DNA from: Bacteroidales bacterium M8
Lineage (GTDB): Bacteria; Bacteroidota; Bacteroidia; Bacteroidales; Muribaculaceae
Assembly: GCA_001689495.1 (NCBI GenBank)
Contig: LUJS01000039.1
Span: 1-64,000, forward strand
Direction of reading: 5' to 3'
DNA length: 64,000 bases
The position numbers and the translations under genes were made by a program. This document shows, piece after piece, positions 8,749 to 17,341 of the stretch; positions within the stretch are counted from its first letter, which is position 1, and the number at the start of each line of letters is the position of its first letter. A model generated the notes under the pieces. That model did not search any database and was not told where the DNA came from. It was given only the letters and a program-made list of their open reading frames with translations.

Positions 8749-11040
8749 ATGCGAAAGATTTTACTTTTAATGTTTACTTTAGTCGTCCTCGTCCCCACAG
8801 CCGGGGCGAGGGTGATCAGTGGCCGCGTGCTGGCCGACAGTGACTCGGCCGCCGTGTGCGGAGCCTCGTGCATGTTGCGCGAGCAGGGTGACACCCTTGC
8901 CATCGGTGTGTCTGATGCCAAGGGGCGTTTCAGCCTGCAGACAGGGTCGCGCTCGGGGCTCGACCTGCTCATAAGTTTGGCGGGATACTCGCCCACAGAG
9001 GTCATCGTGGCACCCGGAGGCAAGGATGTCGACGCTGGCGACATATATATGTCGGATGCGGTAGCCCTCGGCGAGGTCACGGTGACAGCCCGGTCGGGGG
9101 TAGACTCGAAGGGGAGGATGATTGTCTTTCCGTCGGACTCAGAGGTTAAGGCATCTGGCACATCCATCAGCCTATTCCAGAAGCTGATGCTGCCGGGGCT
9201 GGAAGCCAATCCGATAACCCGCTCGCTGACGGTGGACCGTGGCGCGCCGATGTTTCTCATCAATGGTGTCCCTTCGAGCCTCGAGGACGTGCAGTCGCTG
9301 CAGCCCAAGGAGATAGCCAAGATAGAATACTCGCGCATCACTCCGGCCCGGTATGCCGACAAGGGCACTAACGGACTTATCAGCATCACGCTGAAGAAGC
9401 GCTCTGACGGCGGCTCGTTTTATGGGTGGGTGCGCTCGGCGGTGACGACTGCCTTTCTCGACGCTAACCTGCGCTCGACCTACCACCAGGGGCCCTCGCA
9501 GTTCTCGCTCTCATATAGGGATTCGTGGAGAAACTATCACAAGGTCTATGACCGTAGCGACGAGTGGTATATCGGCGATGATTTCAAGGTACATCTCGAG
9601 AGCAACGACCGCAATCCGTTCAACTATTTGGTAAACCAGATTCAGGCGCGTTACAATTATACTCCCACGGCCAAGACCCTCTTCTCTGCGACATTCAACC
9701 TGAATCTGGTGGATAATAACCGCAAGGTCATGGGGACGACCATCGACTCTGAGCTCGGTCGCTATGACAATTTCAACAGGTCATCGGGTAGGGACAAGTC
9801 GCCGTCGCTCGACCTGTTCGTGCGTCATGATTTCAACGACCGCAACTCGCTTGAGGCAGAGGTGGTGGGGACTTTGGCCGACAACACCTACAGGCGCGTC
9901 AACAGCTATCATATAGATGGTGTCGAGGACTATGTGACGGATGTCGAGGAGTCTCGCCAGTCGCTAATCACCGAAATCAGCTATACCCACACCTTCAGCG
10001 ACAAGACCTCCCTTTCGGGCGGTTTCCAGAACACTGTGTCACACAACCGCAACAAGTATCTGACGACCGATTTCCGTCCGCTACTCACCGAGAACAACAA
10101 CTATCTCTATGCCCGCCTGGGTCAGCGTGTCGGCAAGGTCTATCTGTCGCTATCCACAGGCCTCAAGGTATTAAAGATGAGGAACAACACTGACAGGCGC
10201 GACTTTGTGCGCAATCTCACCAATGTGTATGCCTCGTGGCAAATCAGCGACAGATGGAATCTCATAGGATCTTTCCGTTACGAGCCCTCCATTCCGTCGC
10301 TATCGGCACTGACTGACTATCCCCAGCAGTCGACCCCTTATCTTGTCACCAACGGTAATCCGGGTCTGAAGGTGTCCGAGCATTTCATCTACAACCTTGC
10401 GCCTACGTTCAGACACAAGAAATTCAGCGGTGCACTCTACCTCTTCTACATGCATAGCAATAATGCCATGTCTCAGGACATCCGCTATCTCGGTGACAGG
10501 GTATTCCTCTCCCAGACAGTGAACATGCGCGATTATTCCCGTGGCGGAGGAGAGCTCCAGGTGGGCATGAAAAATCTTGCGGGATTCGGATTCAATCTCT
10601 CGGTCAATCTCTCGCGATATGAGAGTTCGGGCGAGGGGTGGAACCACCATCTGACATCGTTCAGCGGCTCTGTATCGCTGTGGTGGAACAGGGGGCCCTT
10701 CACGGTCACGTACTGGCGCAAGCTCCCGGGCAAGTATCTCGCCGCCCACTATGTGAGCAAAGAGGAGAACGGGGACGCCCTGCAGTTTGAATACAAGCCC
10801 GACAAGCACTGGACACTCGGAGCCGGATGGATGTATATGTTCGATGTCAAGGGTACACGTTATCCCTCGTGGAACTACTCGGCGGTCAACCCGTCGACCT
10901 CATGGCGTAACATAGCCCACAATGGCAATATGGTGACGCTCAGCGTGACCTACTCGGCCGATTTCGGCTCGATATTCCGCTCCGTCCGCCGTTCGCTGGA
11001 GAATTCTGACGGTGGCTCGTCCCTCTTCAAGGGCGAGTGA
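8749..11040 (+). CDS. Outer-membrane beta-barrel protein, TonB-receptor-like (OMP_b-brl family)
   Basis: Predicted outer-membrane protein of 763 residues. A signal peptide (about 1-21) is followed by a carboxypeptidase-regulatory-like beta-sandwich (about 22-110: GRVLADSDSAAVCGAS, ending ALGEVTVTA), a short plug-like region (about 120-220, with FLINGVPSSLEDVQSLQPKE and ISITLKKR), then a long barrel of alternating aromatic/polar strands to the C-terminus. This fits the outer-membrane beta-barrel family related to SusC/TonB receptors. No SusD partner or TonB box is evident, so it is probably not a polysaccharide-utilisation transporter; the ligand is unknown. ATG 8749 is chosen over an upstream in-frame ATG at 8695 because it starts the signal peptide. 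Confidence 0.85.
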   Translation: MRKILLLMFTLVVLVPTAGARVISGRVLADSDSAAVCGASCMLREQGDTLAIGVSDAKGRFSLQTGSRSGLDLLISLAGYSPTEVIVAPGGKDVDAGDIYMSDAVALGEVTVTARSGVDSKGRMIVFPSDSEVKASGTSISLFQKLMLPGLEANPITRSLTVDRGAPMFLINGVPSSLEDVQSLQPKEIAKIEYSRITPARYADKGTNGLISITLKKRSDGGSFYGWVRSAVTTAFLDANLRSTYHQGPSQFSLSYRDSWRNYHKVYDRSDEWYIGDDFKVHLESNDRNPFNYLVNQIQARYNYTPTAKTLFSATFNLNLVDNNRKVMGTTIDSELGRYDNFNRSSGRDKSPSLDLFVRHDFNDRNSLEAEVVGTLADNTYRRVNSYHIDGVEDYVTDVEESRQSLITEISYTHTFSDKTSLSGGFQNTVSHNRNKYLTTDFRPLLTENNNYLYARLGQRVGKVYLSLSTGLKVLKMRNNTDRRDFVRNLTNVYASWQISDRWNLIGSFRYEPSIPSLSALTDYPQQSTPYLVTNGNPGLKVSEHFIYNLAPTFRHKKFSGALYLFYMHSNNAMSQDIRYLGDRVFLSQTVNMRDYSRGGGELQVGMKNLAGFGFNLSVNLSRYESSGEGWNHHLTSFSGSVSLWWNRGPFTVTYWRKLPGKYLAAHYVSKEENGDALQFEYKPDKHWTLGAGWMYMFDVKGTRYPSWNYSAVNPSTSWRNIAHNGNMVTLSVTYSADFGSIFRSVRRSLENSDGGSSLFKGE

Positions 11041-11063
11041 CCCGCAATAGCCGTGATATGAAG

Positions 11064-11096
11064 CGAGGTGGCCCCGGATGCTCCGGGGCCACCTCG
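11064..11096. terminator. Bidirectional terminator hairpin
   Basis: A perfect 15-bp inverted repeat (11064-11078 with 11082-11096) around a 3-nt loop, lying between two convergent genes. It lacks a long T run on either side. Confidence 0.65.
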
Positions 11097-11111
11097 TGTC
11101 CTTTGATTAAT

Positions 11112-11897
11112 CTATTTCTCCGCCCGGCGTGTTATGTCGCGGATGGCGAGGGATGCGAGGATCAGGCCGAAGGTGGCGGTGATGTGCATGAGGGAGCCGT
11201 TGGTGGCGGCTTTGTTGTAGGTCAGTGAGCCGTCATTTACTTCTGCGGCGGGGCGGTAGGCGGGGTGTTGGCCTACGAGTTCGTCAGAGTAGACGCAGGT
11301 GAATTTGCGGGCGGGAAATTGGCCGCTTTTCTTGAATCTGCGGCGTAGGGCTGCGGCGAGGGGGCATCCCTTGACTTTCCAGAACTCGGCCGTGGCTATG
11401 CGCGTGGGGTCGGTCTTGAGCGCGGCGCCCATGGAGGAGTAGAATCTCATGCCCGCGGGCGATGACGCGCGGGTGGCGTTGAGGATGAGCAGGGCCTTGT
11501 CGGAGAGGGAGTCTATGCAGTCGAAGACGTATCCGTATGAGGCGAGGTCGTATTGTCCGGCCGTTTCCTTGTCGTAGAGGCCGTGGATGGCGGTAATCTC
11601 TGCCTCGGGGTTGATGTCGCGCAGCCTCTCGGCCACGACATCGACCTTGACGCGGCCTATGGTCGAGGCCGTGGCGGGCATCTGTCTGTTGATGTTGGTG
11701 GGGGCCACGCAGTCGGCGTCGACCAGCGTGAGGCGGCTGAATCCGGTGCGGACCAGTGCCTCGGCTGTCCACGAGCCCACGCCGCCGAGGCCGAATATGA
11801 TGACGGGTGTCGTGTCCATCAGGTCGAGGGCGTCGTGACCTGTGAGGCGTGCCGTGCGGTCCAGACGGCTGTCGCGGGGCATCAGGGGAAGGCTCAT
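11112..11897 (-). CDS. tcdA: TcdA/CsdL-like tRNA threonylcarbamoyladenosine dehydratase (ThiF/E1 fold)
   Basis: E1-like ATP-dependent enzyme that cyclises t6A37 of ANN-decoding tRNAs to ct6A. The N-terminus has the TcdA-type RTARLTG motif, followed by the nucleotide-binding loop FGLGGVGSWTAEALVR (residues 35-50) and the DADCVAPTNINRQ adenylation segment. A C-terminal hydrophobic segment (TATFGLILASLAIRD) may anchor it to the membrane, as in E. coli TcdA. Starts at 11897 (ATGA overlap with the upstream stop) and 11909 are both possible. The longer frame reaching 12050 is inside the upstream gene and is rejected. Coupled to the hypothetical gene upstream. Confidence 0.85.
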   Translation of the reverse strand: MSLPLMPRDSRLDRTARLTGHDALDLMDTTPVIIFGLGGVGSWTAEALVRTGFSRLTLVDADCVAPTNINRQMPATASTIGRVKVDVVAERLRDINPEAEITAIHGLYDKETAGQYDLASYGYVFDCIDSLSDKALLILNATRASSPAGMRFYSSMGAALKTDPTRIATAEFWKVKGCPLAAALRRRFKKSGQFPARKFTCVYSDELVGQHPAYRPAAEVNDGSLTYNKAATNGSLMHITATFGLILASLAIRDITRRAEK

Positions 11898-12268
11898 CGG
11901 CAGTCGCATTTGAGTCTGCCGGGCTTGAAGGCATCCTTGATGCGCTGCCACAGCGACGGTTTCTCGTCGTCGAGACGGAGGTGTATGTTGACGTCGGAGT
12001 CGTCCTTGTCGAGGAATATGATGGATGAGGGGAGCACGATGGCCAGACACGTCTCGAACTCGACGATCTGATTGATGCGGGGCAGGGGTATGGTGGCGAA
12101 CGGCGATGCCGGGTCAACACTGCCTATATACAGATTATCCTCGTCTATGAAAATGCCGTGATTCTCGAGAGCATAGTCAAAGAGCAGAGATATGTTGAGC
12201 TCGTCGGCCGACTTGGGGGGGCGGCTGAACTGCTTGTAGAGTGTCTGTATGACTTTTTTTGTTACCAT
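11894..12268 (-). CDS. Conserved-looking hypothetical protein, 124 residues
   Basis: Cytoplasmic protein without signal peptide or membrane helix. The sequence alternates short beta-like strands (LYIGSVDP, IVEFETCLAIVLPSSIIFLDKD) and ends with a basic, cysteine-containing tail (GRLKCDCR). I do not recognise a domain. It is the first gene of a two-gene unit, overlapping the TcdA-like gene by 4 bp, so a link to tRNA modification is possible but only suggested by position. A TACGTTTG box lies about 130 bp upstream. Confidence 0.75.
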   Translation of the reverse strand: MVTKKVIQTLYKQFSRPPKSADELNISLLFDYALENHGIFIDEDNLYIGSVDPASPFATIPLPRINQIVEFETCLAIVLPSSIIFLDKDDSDVNIHLRLDDEKPSLWQRIKDAFKPGRLKCDCR

Positions 12269-12399
12269 ATCATTTTTGAATAGGCATTGTTGAAACGAGG
12301 TGGTCGATGGCTTGAAGCTGGCTCGGTTCTAAAATGATAGAAGGAGGGGTTTCAGATTCGGCGATGAATTGGTTAGCTTTTGGCCTTCATGTTACTATT

Positions 12400-12407
12400 C
12401 AAACGTA
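12400..12407 (-). promoter_or_regulatory. Possible -7 element for the hypothetical/tcdA pair
   Basis: TACGTTTG on the minus strand fits TAnnTTTG; no clear -33 TTG was seen at the expected spacing. It would give a leader of about 125 nt. Confidence 0.4.
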
Positions 12408-12439
12408 TGGGAGAGAGAGTAAGTTCAGAGAGAGGGTAA

Positions 12440-12476
12440 AAAATTATGGTCGCCCCGCAGCCTGCGGGACGACCAT
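12440..12476 (-). terminator. Terminator of the methylmalonyl-CoA decarboxylase operon
   Basis: On the minus strand ATGGTCGTCCCGCAG pairs with CTGCGGGGCGACCAT (one G-U pair) and is followed by a T run (complement of 12440-12445). It lies 17 bp after the mmdB stop. Confidence 0.8.
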
Positions 12477-12492
12477 AAGGTTGGTTTCGGGG

Positions 12493-13650
12493 TCAGGCAA
12501 GGAATCCGAGCAGCACACCCGCGGCCACAGCCGAGCCGATGACGCCGGCCACGTTGGGGCCCATGGCGTGCATGAGCAGATAGTTGCTGGGATCGTATTC
12601 GAGACCGAGGTTGTTGGAGATTCGGGCCGACATGGGCACTGCCGAGACGCCGGCGTTGCCGATGAGGGGATTGATCTTCTTACCCTTGGGCAGGAACAGA
12701 TTGAAGAGCTTGACGAAGAGCACGCCGCTCGACGATGCGATGACGAAGGCCATGAAGCCGAGCAGGAAGATGCGGATTGTCTCTGAGGTAAGGAACTCGG
12801 AGGCCTGTGTGGACGCACCTACGGTCATGCCCAGCAGGATAGTGACGATGTCGGTGAGGGCGTTGCTGGCGGTCTTGGCCAGACGGTTGGTGACGCCGCA
12901 CTCTCTGAGCAGGTTGCCGAAGAAGAGCATGCCCAACAGGGGGATGCCCGAGGGTACCACGAAGCAGGTGAGGATCATGCCCACGATGGGGAAGATGATC
13001 TTCTCGTTCTGCGACACGGCGCGGGCGGGCTTCATCTTGATGAGGCGCTCGTTCTTGGTGGTGAACAGGCGCATCAGCGGGGGCTGTATCACGGGCACGA
13101 GGGCCATGTAAGAGTAGGCCGAGACCGCGATGGCGCCCATGAGGTTGGGTGCCAGCTTGGACGACAGGAAGATGGCCGTGGGGCCGTCGGCGCCGCCGAT
13201 GATGGCGATGGAACCGGCCTGATCGGGCGCGAAGCCGAGCAGCAGGGCCACCATGTAGGCTCCGAAGATGCCGAACTGGGCCGCGGCGCCGATGAGCATC
13301 AGCTTGGGGTTGGCGATCAGTGCCGAGAAGTCGGTCATGGCACCGATGCCGAGGAAGATGAGGGGCGGGTACCATCCGGCGCTCACGCCGTTGTAGAGGA
13401 TGTTGAGCACCGAGCCCTCCTCATAGATGCCTATCTCGAGACCGGCGGTGGTGTTGAAGGGGATGTTGCCGATGAGTATGCCGAAGCCGATAGGCACCAG
13501 CAGCATGGGCTCGAAGTTCTTCTTGATGGCGAGCCAGATGAAGAAGAGGCCCACCACAAGCATGACGAGGTGCTCCCATGTGGCATTGTAGAATCCTGTC
13601 AGATGCCAGAATTCCTGAAGGTTCTGTAATAGGAAATCGCTAAAAGTCAT
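12493..13650 (-). CDS. mmdB: Sodium-pumping decarboxylase beta subunit (methylmalonyl-CoA decarboxylase type)
   Basis: Integral membrane subunit that decarboxylates carboxy-biotin and moves Na+ out of the cell (OadB/MmdB/GcdB family, PF03977). At 385 residues it is the normal length, with many hydrophobic helices. Family motifs are visible: IGIYEEGSVLNILYNGV, GIGAMTDFSALIANP, IIGGADGPTAIFLSS with the functional Asp, and GNAGVSAVPMSAR near the C-terminus. It is the last gene of the mce-mmdA-LTD/OadG-mmdC-mmdB run, so the substrate is inferred to be methylmalonyl-CoA rather than oxaloacetate. Confidence 0.93.
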   Translation of the reverse strand: MTFSDFLLQNLQEFWHLTGFYNATWEHLVMLVVGLFFIWLAIKKNFEPMLLVPIGFGILIGNIPFNTTAGLEIGIYEEGSVLNILYNGVSAGWYPPLIFLGIGAMTDFSALIANPKLMLIGAAAQFGIFGAYMVALLLGFAPDQAGSIAIIGGADGPTAIFLSSKLAPNLMGAIAVSAYSYMALVPVIQPPLMRLFTTKNERLIKMKPARAVSQNEKIIFPIVGMILTCFVVPSGIPLLGMLFFGNLLRECGVTNRLAKTASNALTDIVTILLGMTVGASTQASEFLTSETIRIFLLGFMAFVIASSSGVLFVKLFNLFLPKGKKINPLIGNAGVSAVPMSARISNNLGLEYDPSNYLLMHAMGPNVAGVIGSAVAAGVLLGFLA

Positions 13651-13671
13651 GTCGGTTGATCTTTTCAGTGA

Positions 13672-14106
13672 TTATTCGAGGGTGATGAGCACTGCGCCGT
13701 CGAGCACGGAGTCGCCCACCGAAACGGCGATGGATGCCACACGGCCGTCGTGGCCGGCGTGGATGGCGTTTTCCATCTTCATGGCCTCGAGTGTCAGCAC
13801 GGTGTCGGCAGCCTTGACCGTGTCGCCGACCTTGACGGGGATGTTCATGACGACGCCGGGCAGGGGAGCCTTGACTTGGAAGCCGCCTGACGCAACCTGA
13901 GGCTTGGCGATGACTTTGGCGCCCGAGTCGGTGCGGGGAGCGGCCGAGGGACGGGGCTTCTGGACGATGGTGACGGGCTTCTCGGCCTTGTCAAGCTCGA
14001 CCTTGTAGGGCATGCCGTTGACTTCGACTTTGGCGACATTGTTGTCGATGTCGCCCACCTTCACCGAATAGAGGTTGCCGTTGATGCGATACTTATATTC
14101 TTTCAT
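13672..14106 (-). CDS. mmdC: Biotin carboxyl-carrier subunit of methylmalonyl-CoA decarboxylase
   Basis: Carries the carboxyl group from the carboxyltransferase to the membrane subunit. Residues 1-45 form a small beta-rich domain, 46-72 a proline/alanine-rich flexible linker (KPRPSAAPRTDSG), and 73-144 a biotinyl domain with the EAMKMEN motif, placing biotin on Lys110. The linker-plus-biotinyl layout is typical for decarboxylase gamma/carrier subunits. It lies 21 bp upstream of mmdB. Confidence 0.93.
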   Translation of the reverse strand: MKEYKYRINGNLYSVKVGDIDNNVAKVEVNGMPYKVELDKAEKPVTIVQKPRPSAAPRTDSGAKVIAKPQVASGGFQVKAPLPGVVMNIPVKVGDTVKAADTVLTLEAMKMENAIHAGHDGRVASIAVSVGDSVLDGAVLITLE

Positions 14107-14165
14107 TCTGTTGGTGAATCTTTAGGGGGATGTGACTGAGGTGTGATGAATGGGGAGTGAGGCTC

Positions 14166-15092
14166 TCAGCGCTTGGGGAGTTCGCGCATCGAATAGATCT
14201 TAGAGCTCCACGGCGAGTATGAGCGGCGCACCTTGTTGATGGTGAGCACGGTGTTCTCGCGGTCGTGGGCCTCGAGGTGGTCGCGCAGGGCCATGGCGAT
14301 GGCTGCGATGACCTCGCCCGAATCCTGTTCGCGTGCATGCTCGTGGTCTTCGTCGCTGTCGGCGAATGCCTTGATTTTGCGGCGGCGCGACACGTTCTCG
14401 CCGATCTTGCTGATGATGTAGAAGCAGATGGCCAGTACGAGCAGCGCGGTGAAGACGATGCACATGGCCATGATGGCCATGCCGAATCCGTTCTCGTCCT
14501 GCTCGGCAAACATGTCTACCTTAGAGTTGGTGCTCTTGATGATGTTGTTGCTGGACGGTGTGATGTACATGGCGTCCGAGCCGTCGCGCACCTCCCAAGC
14601 CTCGGGGTTGCCGGTGCCGCCGATGCCGTCCTGACGACGTGCATAGGACTGTCCGGGCAGCAGGGTGCCGGGCACCACGATCTCGTCGATCAGGCTCTTG
14701 CCGTCGGCATCATAGATGGCGATGTAGTTGTCCTGACCGGGGGTGAAGGTGAAGTTCATGTGGAACGTGCCCTTGTTGGGCTCGCCGTCGGCCCAGAAGA
14801 GGACATGCTGGCGAGTGGGAATCTCGGTGTTGACGTCGCCGAGGGGCACGGGATACTTGGTGGGGTTCAGGGAGTCGTTGGTGAGGAAGACACTCGAGAT
14901 CTCGAGCGGGCCGAAGGTCGAGTTGAAGAGCTCGACCCAAGCCGAATAGCGCCCGAAATCGTCGACCACGCTGGTCGAGTCGTTGGCCACCATCACCTCG
15001 TTGATCCTGAGCCCTCGTCTGCCTTGTGCCGAGAGCGAGGCAATGCCCAAGACGGCTGCAAGCAGCAGGGTTATGATACGATGATGTGTCAT
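14166..15092 (-). CDS. Lamin-tail domain fused to OadG-like gamma subunit
   Basis: A 308-residue membrane protein in the position of the small gamma/delta subunit (OadG/MmdD). Residues 1-22 are a signal peptide (to SAQG). Residues about 27-160 resemble a lamin-tail domain (LRINEVMVAND, WVELFN, PYIL-like strands such as HVLFWADGEPNKGTFHMNF, DEIVVPG). A single membrane helix follows at about 204-229 and then a cytoplasmic tail with the OadG-like ENTVLTINKVRR...WSSKIYSMRELPKR end. Classical OadG proteins are only about 80-100 residues. The periplasmic lamin-tail part is an addition whose role is unknown; a scaffold or cell-envelope anchor is one guess. Position in the operon supports a role in assembling the decarboxylase. 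Confidence 0.8.
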   Translation of the reverse strand: MTHHRIITLLLAAVLGIASLSAQGRRGLRINEVMVANDSTSVVDDFGRYSAWVELFNSTFGPLEISSVFLTNDSLNPTKYPVPLGDVNTEIPTRQHVLFWADGEPNKGTFHMNFTFTPGQDNYIAIYDADGKSLIDEIVVPGTLLPGQSYARRQDGIGGTGNPEAWEVRDGSDAMYITPSSNNIIKSTNSKVDMFAEQDENGFGMAIMAMCIVFTALLVLAICFYIISKIGENVSRRRKIKAFADSDEDHEHAREQDSGEVIAAIAMALRDHLEAHDRENTVLTINKVRRSYSPWSSKIYSMRELPKR

Positions 15093-15112
15093 TTGGCTGT
15101 TTTGCTTGATTT

Positions 15113-16666
15113 TTACAGGGGTATGTTGCCGTGCTTCTTGGCGGGGTTGACCACCTTCTTGGTGGCGAGCTGCTGCAGGGCGCGGATGACGCGGAATCGG
15201 GTGTTGCGGGGCTCGATGACGTCGTCGATATATCCGTAGCGGGCTGCGTTGTAGGGGTTGCAGAAGAGCTTGTTGTATTCCTCCTCCTTCTCCTTGAGCA
15301 CCTTGGCGGGATCGTCAGAAGCCTTTGCCTCCTTGGCATAGAGCACCTCGACGGCGCCGGCACCGCCCATGACGGCGATCTCGGCGGTGGGCCATGCATA
15401 GTTCATGTCGCCGCGGAGCTGCTTGCACGACATCACGATGTGCGAGCCGCCATAGCTCTTGCGCAGTGTCACGGTGACCTTGGGCACGGTGGCCTCGCCA
15501 TAGGCATAGAGCAGCTTGGCGCCGTGCAGGATCACGCCGTTATACTCCTGACCGGTGCCGGGAAGGAATCCGGGGACGTCGACCAGAGTGACCAGCGGAA
15601 TGTTGAATGCGTCGCAGAAGCGGACGAAGCGGGCACCCTTGCGCGAGGCGTTGCTGTCGAGCACGCCGGCAAGATATTTGGGCTGGTTGGCCACGATGCC
15701 CACGGCCTGACCGTTGAAGCGGGCGAAGCCGATGATGATGTTCTTGGCATAGTCGCGCTGTATCTCGAGGAACTCTCCGTTGTCGATGATGGCGCCGATG
15801 ACCTCGTACATGTCATAGGGACGGTTGGCCGAGTCGGGGATAATCTCGTTGAGCGAGTCCTCGAGACGGTCGATGGGGTCGTTGCACTCTACCAACGGCG
15901 GCTCCTCGAGGTTGTTCTGGGGAATATAGCTGAAGAGCTTGCGGATGATGGAGAGCGTCTCCTCGCCGTCCTCGGCCGCGAAGTGGGCCACGCCGCTCTT
16001 CTGCGAGTGCACAGCGGCACCGCCGAGAGCCTCTTGGGTCACGTCCTCGCCGGTCACTGTCTTGACCACCTTGGGGCCCGTGAGGAACATGTATGAGATG
16101 CCCTTGGTCATGATGGTGAAGTCTGTCAGCGCGGGCGAGTAGACGGCACCGCCGGCACAGGGGCCGAGGATGGCCGAGATCTGGGGTATCACGCCGGATG
16201 CAAGGATGTTGCGCTGGAAAATCTCGGCATAGCCTGCGAGGGCGTTGATGCCCTCCTGAATGCGGGCGCCGCCCGAGTCGTTGAGGCCGATGACGGGTGC
16301 GCCCATCTTCATGGCCATGTCCATGATCTTGCAGATCTTGAGGGCCATTGTCTCGCTGAGCGAGCCGCCGAATACGGTGAAGTCCTGAGCGAACACATAG
16401 ACCAGACGGCCCTCGATGGTGCCGTAGCCGGTCACGACGCCGTCGCCGAGGAAGCTCTTCTTCTCCTGACCGAAGTTGTGGCAGCGGTGGCGCACGAACA
16501 TGTCTATCTCTTCGAACGAGCCCTCGTCGAGGAGCTGGGCAATGCGCTCGCGCGCTGTGTACTTGCCACGTTCATGCTGCTTCTGGATGGCTTTCTCGCC
16601 GCCGCCCAGACGAGCCTCCTCGCGCAGGGCGATAAGCTCTTTTACTTTTTCAAGCTGATTGCTCAT
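15113..16666 (-). CDS. mmdA: Methylmalonyl-CoA decarboxylase alpha subunit (carboxyltransferase)
   Basis: Transfers the carboxyl group from (S)-methylmalonyl-CoA to biotin, giving propionyl-CoA. At 517 residues it matches the acetyl-/propionyl-CoA carboxyltransferase family (PF01039). N-terminal motifs include GGEKAIQKQHERGKYTARERI and QDFTVFGGSLSE; the oxyanion-hole region has GLNDSGGARIQEG and GPCAGGAVYSPALTDF; the C-terminal half has PGFLPGTGQEYNGVI and HGAKLLYAYGEATVPKVTV. Together with mce and the membrane subunits it defines the last steps of succinate-to-propionate fermentation with sodium export. Confidence 0.95.
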   Translation of the reverse strand: MSNQLEKVKELIALREEARLGGGEKAIQKQHERGKYTARERIAQLLDEGSFEEIDMFVRHRCHNFGQEKKSFLGDGVVTGYGTIEGRLVYVFAQDFTVFGGSLSETMALKICKIMDMAMKMGAPVIGLNDSGGARIQEGINALAGYAEIFQRNILASGVIPQISAILGPCAGGAVYSPALTDFTIMTKGISYMFLTGPKVVKTVTGEDVTQEALGGAAVHSQKSGVAHFAAEDGEETLSIIRKLFSYIPQNNLEEPPLVECNDPIDRLEDSLNEIIPDSANRPYDMYEVIGAIIDNGEFLEIQRDYAKNIIIGFARFNGQAVGIVANQPKYLAGVLDSNASRKGARFVRFCDAFNIPLVTLVDVPGFLPGTGQEYNGVILHGAKLLYAYGEATVPKVTVTLRKSYGGSHIVMSCKQLRGDMNYAWPTAEIAVMGGAGAVEVLYAKEAKASDDPAKVLKEKEEEYNKLFCNPYNAARYGYIDDVIEPRNTRFRVIRALQQLATKKVVNPAKKHGNIPL

Positions 16667-16706
16667 ATATTGCTATATATGTGGGGAGGGGATTGGTTTT
16701 CTGAAA

Positions 16707-17126
16707 TTACTTGTTGGGGTCTTCGCAGAGCTCGATGAGAGTTCCGCAGGTCGATTTGGGGTGGAGGAATGCGATGTTGAGGCCCTCGGCGCCCTTGCGG
16801 GGAGCCTTGTCGATGAGGGCGCAGCCCTTGTCTGACACCTCGGCCAGCGCGTTGGCTACGCCGTCCTCGATGGCGAACGCGATGTGCTGGATGCCGCCGC
16901 GGCCGCCGTTCTTCTCGATGAACTTGCAGATGGCGCTCTCGGGTGCGGTGCCCTCGAGGAGCTCGATCTTGGTCTGGCCTACCTTGAAGAATGCGGTGCG
17001 CACCTTCTGGTCGGCGACTTCTTCGATGGCAAAACATTTAAGGCCGAGGGTGTTCTCGTAAAATGCGATGGCCTCCTCGAGGTTGGGCACTGCGATGCCC
17101 ACATGTTCGATATGCGAAATATCCAT
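16707..17126 (-). CDS. mce: Methylmalonyl-CoA epimerase
   Basis: Interconverts (R)- and (S)-methylmalonyl-CoA, linking the B12-dependent mutase to the decarboxylase encoded next. It is a 139-residue vicinal-oxygen-chelate fold: metal-binding His in SHIEHVGIAVPNLEEA near the N-terminus, another in GGIQHIAFAIED, and a Glu in GTLIELCED at the C-terminus. It is the first gene of the operon and has its own promoter. Confidence 0.95.
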   Translation of the reverse strand: MDISHIEHVGIAVPNLEEAIAFYENTLGLKCFAIEEVADQKVRTAFFKVGQTKIELLEGTAPESAICKFIEKNGGRGGIQHIAFAIEDGVANALAEVSDKGCALIDKAPRKGAEGLNIAFLHPKSTCGTLIELCEDPNK

Positions 17127-17221
17127 GGTTGTAGTTGTATGTGGTTGTGAGTTAGTTGTTTGTCGTGATTAAGGCGTGGTCGCCGGGCCACGGGCGCGGC
17201 ATCCGCGCTCAAAGCCGTGCG

Positions 17222-17252
17222 CAAAGTTAACCAAAATAATCGGTAATGTCAA
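17222..17252 (-). promoter_or_regulatory. Promoter of the mce-mmdA operon
   Basis: On the minus strand TTG (17250-17252), 20-bp spacer, TAACTTTG (17222-17229). Transcription should begin near 17216, giving a leader of about 90 nt. Confidence 0.75.
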
Positions 17253-17265
17253 CTCCGCGGGGCAT

Positions 17266-17311
17266 AAAAAATCAGACCCGCGCCGCTGTTTGTCAGAGCG
17301 GTGCGGGTCTG
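17266..17311 (-). terminator. rpsF-rpsR-rplI terminator
   Basis: On the minus strand CAGACCCGC (17311-17303) pairs with GCGGGTCTG (17281-17273), extended by an inner helix, and a T run follows (complement of 17266-17271). It sits immediately upstream of the mce promoter. Confidence 0.8.
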
Positions 17312-17341
17312 TGTTGGTTGTCGCTGTCGCGGTGAGGCCGA

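Noticed and set aside
12334..12786. Plus-strand ORF of 150 codons upstream of and over the mmdB end
   Set aside because: Crosses the terminator hairpin and is antisense to mmdB; low-complexity Gly/His/Glu.
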